From: Bordetella parapertussis | GTDB taxonomy: Bacteria > Pseudomonadota > Gammaproteobacteria > Burkholderiales > Burkholderiaceae_C | DNA length: 19,029 bases | Direction of reading: 5' to 3' | Assembly (NCBI GenBank): GCA_945888535.1 | Contig: CAMDAN010000042.1 | Location: 1 to 19,029, forward strand | Shown: positions 15,415 through 19,029 of the stretch, in pieces | Layout: every line of letters starts with the position of its first letter | Position numbering within the stretch: the first letter of the stretch is position 1 | The notes under the pieces: model-generated | The model's input: only the letters and a program-made list of their open reading frames with translations | Database searches by the model: none | Told to the model about the DNA's origin: nothing | Translations under genes and position numbers: made by a program

Positions 15415-17485
15415 TTAACGCTCCTTGGATGCGAATTAAAGCATCGACTGCCAAAACGCCGTGGCCTTGGGCCATCACCAGCACCGGATTGACATCCAAC
15501 TCCAGCAATTGGTGGGCATGGCGCTGCGCAAAATTTGCCACTGCCATGACTGCATCGATCAGCGCTTCCACATCGCCTGGGGGGCGGCCTCGAAATCCCA
15601 CCAACAAAGGCCACATTTTCAAAGCCATCAAGGCATCACGCACATTATTTCTCTGGACCGGGAAAAGCAAAGTCACTGCATCTTGCAAAATTTCGACCAA
15701 TACGCCGCCGGCTCCCACCGTTAAAGACAGTCCAAACTGCGGGTCGCGCTGAACGCCAACAATGACTTCAGCGACCACGCCTTTGGCCATTTGTTCCACC
15801 AAAAACCGCTCCGATAGCCCGGTCATCTTTTCCAGAGCCGCACGCAATTGCGCTTCGTTTTTCAAATGCAAGTGCACCGCGCCCGCTTCTGTTTTATGCG
15901 CCAATTGGTCAGAAACCGCTTTCAGTACTACGGGGTAACCCAAGGTATTGGCGTAGGCACACACGTCGTTGGCAGCAAGCACTGCGCCTTTGGGCGTAGG
16001 CAGACCGAACGCAGCCAATGCGCGTTTGCTGGCGGCTTCATCGAGTAACACTTCTGGCCCTTGAACCAAATTTTGAACCACGGGCAAGGCCAGGGTTTGG
16101 TCAAGCCGTTTTTTTGCAGCGCCTATCGCCGCTGCATTAGCAATCGCATCTAAACAGTCAGGCAGGCCGTGCATAGGCGCAATGTTTTGGTGCATCAATG
16201 CACTGGCAAAGTGCTCCGGTAAATCTTCTGGCAAGGACGCCACCACCGTCGCACCTTTGCCTCCGGATTGCGCTGCTGCAACAAAGGCGTCCACCGTGGT
16301 GCCCCAACTCTGCGCGCTACACCGGTCTAGGCGCGGGTAATCCAATACCAAAAGATGGGCGTCAAACTGGCAGTCCATGAGCCCCGTAAAACATTCGGTC
16401 TGTGCTGCCAAGTCGCCCCAAATATAGGTGTGGTAGTCCAAGGGGTTGGCCACGCTGACCTTCTCACCCAACACCTTGCGCAGCCTATTCGCTGCTGCGT
16501 CAGGAATGGGTGGCATCTGCAGCCCGCGCGGCTGCGCCAAGTCGGCGACCAGGGAGGCCTCGCCACCCGAACAGCTGGCCGAGATCAAGCGCTTACCAGG
16601 CAAAGGGCCGTGGACATGAAGAAACTTACACGTCTCTATCAAACCCGCAGGGTCTTTGACCCGCGCTACGCCACAGCGCGCAAAGAGCGCGTCATACAAA
16701 GCGTCTGGTCCGGCCAAAGAGCTGGTGTGGCTCATCGCGGTTTGCGCACCTAAGGCCGAGGAGCCAGCCTTGAGCGCCACCAATGGAACGCCTTGTCGCA
16801 AAGCTTTTAAAGCGACTTTGGAAAACGCAGCGACATCATCCAAGCCTTCAATATGCATGCCAATCACGCTCACACGGGGATCGCTAAGCAGGGCGTCGAC
16901 CATGCTTTCTATGCTGTCGCCGCCTTTGTTACCTACCGTAATCAAATACGCCAAGGGCATCGCACGGCGCTGCATGGTGAGGTTCAAACCAATATTGCCA
17001 CTTTGGGTAATTAAGGCTACGCCCCGGCTGATGCGTTCGCCGCCATGTTGGTCCGGCCACAGGGCGAAACCATCAAGGTAATTCAGCATGCCGTAGCAGT
17101 TGGGGCCGACCAAGGCCATGGCCCCAGCGTTTTTTACTAATTGCTGTTGCAGCTCTAAACCCACGCCGCCCACCTCAGCAAACCCCGACGCGTAACAAAT
17201 CGCCCCGCCCGCACCTCGCTTGGCCAACGCGCCAACAATCTCCACGGTGGCTTCACGTGGCACGGCGATAAAGCTTGCGTCAGGCGCCGCAGGCAAAGAG
17301 GCCACATCCGCAAAACAAGGCAAGCCTTCGATGCTTTCTTTTCGCGGATGAACAGGCCAAATCTCTCCGGCAAAGCCGAGCTTTCGGCATTGTCGAATCG
17401 CCTCTGCGGCGGCGTTCCCGCCGAACACGGCAATATGACGAGGAGAAAAAAGCCGGCGTAGCGCTGCGGTCCGATCACCGCCCAT
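15407..17485 (-). CDS. ADP-forming acyl-CoA ligase, fused alpha-beta type
   Basis: This cytoplasmic enzyme (692 residues from this start) belongs to the nucleoside-diphosphate-forming acetate-CoA ligase family, which makes acyl-CoA from acid, CoA and ATP through a phosphohistidine. It opens with a CoA-binding Rossmann domain ([17 protein letters not shown]), followed by succinyl-CoA-ligase-like domains with TQSGNIGLN. His253 in SHTSSLAG is the probable phosphorylated residue. The C-terminal ATP-grasp domain (from about 475) has [30 protein letters not shown] and [11 protein letters not shown] chose the ATG at 17485, five bases after the dehydrogenase stop; an in-frame TTG at 17494 would add three residues. 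It overlaps caiD by 8 bases. In the E. coli cai system this activation step is done by CaiC or CaiB, so this probably replaces them for carnitine, crotonobetaine or butyrobetaine. The acid used is inferred. Confidence 0.9.
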   Translation of the reverse strand: MGGDRTAALRRLFSPRHIAVFGGNAAAEAIRQCRKLGFAGEIWPVHPRKESIEGLPCFADVASLPAAPDASFIAVPREATVEIVGALAKRGAGGAICYASGFAEVGGVGLELQQQLVKNAGAMALVGPNCYGMLNYLDGFALWPDQHGGERISRGVALITQSGNIGLNLTMQRRAMPLAYLITVGNKGGDSIESMVDALLSDPRVSVIGMHIEGLDDVAAFSKVALKALRQGVPLVALKAGSSALGAQTAMSHTSSLAGPDALYDALFARCGVARVKDPAGLIETCKFLHVHGPLPGKRLISASCSGGEASLVADLAQPRGLQMPPIPDAAANRLRKVLGEKVSVANPLDYHTYIWGDLAAQTECFTGLMDCQFDAHLLVLDYPRLDRCSAQSWGTTVDAFVAAAQSGGKGATVVASLPEDLPEHFASALMHQNIAPMHGLPDCLDAIANAAAIGAAKKRLDQTLALPVVQNLVQGPEVLLDEAASKRALAAFGLPTPKGAVLAANDVCAYANTLGYPVVLKAVSDQLAHKTEAGAVHLHLKNEAQLRAALEKMTGLSERFLVEQMAKGVVAEVIVGVQRDPQFGLSLTVGAGGVLVEILQDAVTLLFPVQRNNVRDALMALKMWPLLVGFRGRPPGDVEALIDAVMAVANFAQRHAHQLLELDVNPVLVMAQGHGVLAVDALIRIQGALND

Positions 17486-17490
17486 CGCGC

Positions 17491-18663
17491 TCAACCGCCA
17501 TGCTCACGCAGCATGGCGCGAGAAATAATGTGGCGCTGAATTTCGCTGGTGCCATCCCAAATACGCTCAACCCGAGCATCGCGCCAAAACCGCTCAATCG
17601 GCAGCTGGTTCATCAAACCCATGCCACCAAAAATTTGCAAACTTTGGTCCGTGACCCGCGCCAATGTCTCCGTCGCAAACAATTTGGCCATGGCAGCGTC
17701 AGAATCGGTCATGGTGCCTTGGTCACACTTCCAAGCCGCTTGAAGCGTTAAGAGCTCCGCGGCTTCCAACTCGGTTGCCATATCGGCGAGCTTGAAACCT
17801 GTGCCTTGAAACTTGCCAACGGATTGACCAAATTGTTTTCGGGTCGCGGCCCACTGGGTCGCCATGTCCATCACGCGCCTGCCTCGGCCCACGCTGGTTG
17901 CGGCCACCGTGAGGCGGGTGGCGCCCAGCCATTCGCCCATCAAATCAAAACCTTTGCCCTCTTCTCCCAAACGCTTGTAGGCGGGCACACGGCAGTCGGT
18001 AAAAAACAATTCGCATTGGTGGTACCCCCGGTGGGAGACACAGGCCGGGCCCCGCCGCACCGTTAGGCCTGGGGAGTTCAAATCAACCAAGAAACCCGTG
18101 ATTTTTTTCTTCGGGCCATGTTTGGTTTCCTCAGTCCCCGTGGCGGCAAACAAAATCACAAAATCACTCATATCAGCGTGGCTAATGAAGTGCTTGGTGC
18201 CGTTGATGATGTAGTCCGCATCCTCGCCCGCACCTTCACGTACTGCTTTGGTTTGCATGCCGCGCACATCAGAACCCGCATTGGGTTCGGTCATGGCCAA
18301 GCAATCGTGGCGCTCCCCTCGAATCGTGGGCAATAAATATTCTTCAATCTGCTTGCCTTCGCAAGCCCGCAAAATATTGCTCGGACGCGCAACCACCATC
18401 TGCAAGCCATACGAGGCTCGGCCCAATTCCCGTTCCATCAACGTGATGCTGAAGTTATCTAAGCCCCCACCGCCCAACTCGGCGGGCATGTTCGCCGCAT
18501 ACAACCCCACCTCAATGGCTTTGGCTTGAATGGATTTCACCAACGCCGGGGGCACCGCATCCAGCCGCTCGACTTCATCTTCATGCGGGTACAACTCGTT
18601 TTCTACAAACGCGCGTACCGTATCCACAATCATTTTTTGTTCTGTGTTGAGTTCAAATTGCAT
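17491..18663 (-). CDS. Acyl-CoA dehydrogenase, probably for a betainyl-type acyl-CoA
   Basis: This is an FAD-dependent acyl-CoA dehydrogenase (390 residues, normal length) that introduces a 2,3 double bond into an acyl-CoA. Visible family landmarks are AMTEPNAGSDVRGMQTKA (123-140), NGTKHFISHAD (154-164), ATRKQFGQSVGKFQ (273-286), the FAD-binding QIFGGMGL (343-350) and RFWRDARVERIWDGTSEIQR (358-377). Position 370, where most family members carry the catalytic glutamate (EGTS), is Asp. The IVD-type alternative glutamate position, near 249, reads Thr. The neighbours are an ADP-forming CoA ligase and a CaiD-like hydratase, so oxidation of gamma-butyrobetainyl-CoA to crotonobetainyl-CoA is the best guess; reduction in the CaiA direction is the alternative. 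The start at 18663 follows the thioesterase stop by 33 bases with a weak ribosome site (GAGA). Confidence 0.92.
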   Translation of the reverse strand: MQFELNTEQKMIVDTVRAFVENELYPHEDEVERLDAVPPALVKSIQAKAIEVGLYAANMPAELGGGGLDNFSITLMERELGRASYGLQMVVARPSNILRACEGKQIEEYLLPTIRGERHDCLAMTEPNAGSDVRGMQTKAVREGAGEDADYIINGTKHFISHADMSDFVILFAATGTEETKHGPKKKITGFLVDLNSPGLTVRRGPACVSHRGYHQCELFFTDCRVPAYKRLGEEGKGFDLMGEWLGATRLTVAATSVGRGRRVMDMATQWAATRKQFGQSVGKFQGTGFKLADMATELEAAELLTLQAAWKCDQGTMTDSDAAMAKLFATETLARVTDQSLQIFGGMGLMNQLPIERFWRDARVERIWDGTSEIQRHIISRAMLREHGG

Positions 18664-18696
18664 GTTTAGGTCTCAATGATTCAGGGGGTTAAGTTT

Positions 18697-19029
18697 TCAA
18701 AGCGCTTTACGACGAATTCCCATGGGCTTTCCCAGGTTCTTAGGCGCGGCTAATAGGGCATGCACTTTGGCAATCGCATTCAAACGGTCTTGCAAATAGC
18801 CAGGCATATCCGCTGAGCGTCCTTGAGCCATGTCCACGTGCACCAGCATTTGTTCAGCGGTAGCCAACACATCACCCGTTGCAGCATGGGTCATGGTGTG
18901 AAATATATGCACCCGCTTTTCGTCATGGTCGATTAATTGCAAATCTAAACGCAGCGGCTCCCCTTGGGCAACATCTTTCACGTGGGGGATATGGGTTTCA
19001 ACGGTGTAGTGCGAATGACCGCCTTGGTC
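18697..19029 (-). CDS. Betainyl-CoA thioesterase-like hotdog protein (CdhB type), 5' end cut by window edge
   Basis: The frame is open from the right edge to 18697 and gives the last 110 residues of a protein normally about 150 long. It belongs to the hotdog-fold thioesterase group (4HBT_2 type). Recognisable parts are the beta-strand region TVETHIPHVKDVAQGEPLRL, then LIDHDEKRVHIFHTM and LATAEQMLVHVDM. This strongly recalls CdhB of pseudomonad carnitine operons, which hydrolyses betainyl-CoA to glycine betaine and CoA after cleavage of 3-dehydrocarnitine. The N-terminal part with the active-site Asp expected in WxDxNGH is outside the window. The internal GTG at 18981 is not the start. It is the first in-window gene of the operon with the dehydrogenase, ligase and caiD. 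If the reading is right, carnitine dehydrogenase and a 3-keto-acid cleavage enzyme should lie just beyond the edge. Confidence 0.82.
   Translation of the reverse strand, partial: DQGGHSHYTVETHIPHVKDVAQGEPLRLDLQLIDHDEKRVHIFHTMTHAATGDVLATAEQMLVHVDMAQGRSADMPGYLQDRLNAIAKVHALLAAPKNLGKPMGIRRKAL

Overview
The window looks like a chromosomal segment of a proteobacterium, most likely an aerobic betaproteobacterium of the Burkholderiales. That is a guess from protein style (heterotetrameric sarcosine oxidase, GbdR-type regulator, codon choice) and moderately high G+C judged by eye; no rRNA or other taxonomic marker is present. Genes are tightly packed, no gap between genes exceeds 300 bases, and all but one gene lie on the minus strand. 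The left edge cuts soxA at its 3' end and the right edge cuts a thioesterase gene at its 5' end. I saw no tRNA, rRNA, CRISPR array or insertion sequence.

Read in the direction of transcription (right to left), the first unit is thioesterase (CdhB-like) > acyl-CoA dehydrogenase > ADP-forming acyl-CoA ligase > caiD-like carnitinyl-CoA dehydratase > GbdR/CdhR-like AraC-family regulator. Its gene overlaps are typical of one operon. The best reading is catabolism of carnitine, crotonobetaine or gamma-butyrobetaine through CoA thioesters, with release of glycine betaine.

The second unit is a complete peptide-type (Dpp/Opp) ABC importer: a Tat-exported binding protein, two permeases and one fused double ATPase. 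A structured spacer with three hairpins follows the binding-protein gene. The binding-protein promoter region has a strong dyad (13481-13515) beside a possible sigma-54 -24/-12 element.

The third part is the only plus-strand gene, a 531-residue MttB-superfamily methyltransferase with no in-frame amber codon. It is the non-pyrrolysine type known to demethylate quaternary amines such as glycine betaine or carnitine. It converges on the ABC operon at a strong hairpin terminator.

The fourth part, divergent from mttB, is folD > sdaA > soxB > soxD > soxA. It oxidises sarcosine to glycine plus 5,10-methylene-tetrahydrofolate, recycles the C1 unit (FolD) and converts serine to pyruvate (SdaA). Together the window can be read as a quaternary-amine catabolic island: import, chain shortening of carnitine-like compounds to glycine betaine, stepwise demethylation to sarcosine and glycine, and entry into central metabolism. 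Family assignments are strong; substrates of the ABC importer, the CoA ligase/dehydrogenase pair and the MttB homologue are inference from context.
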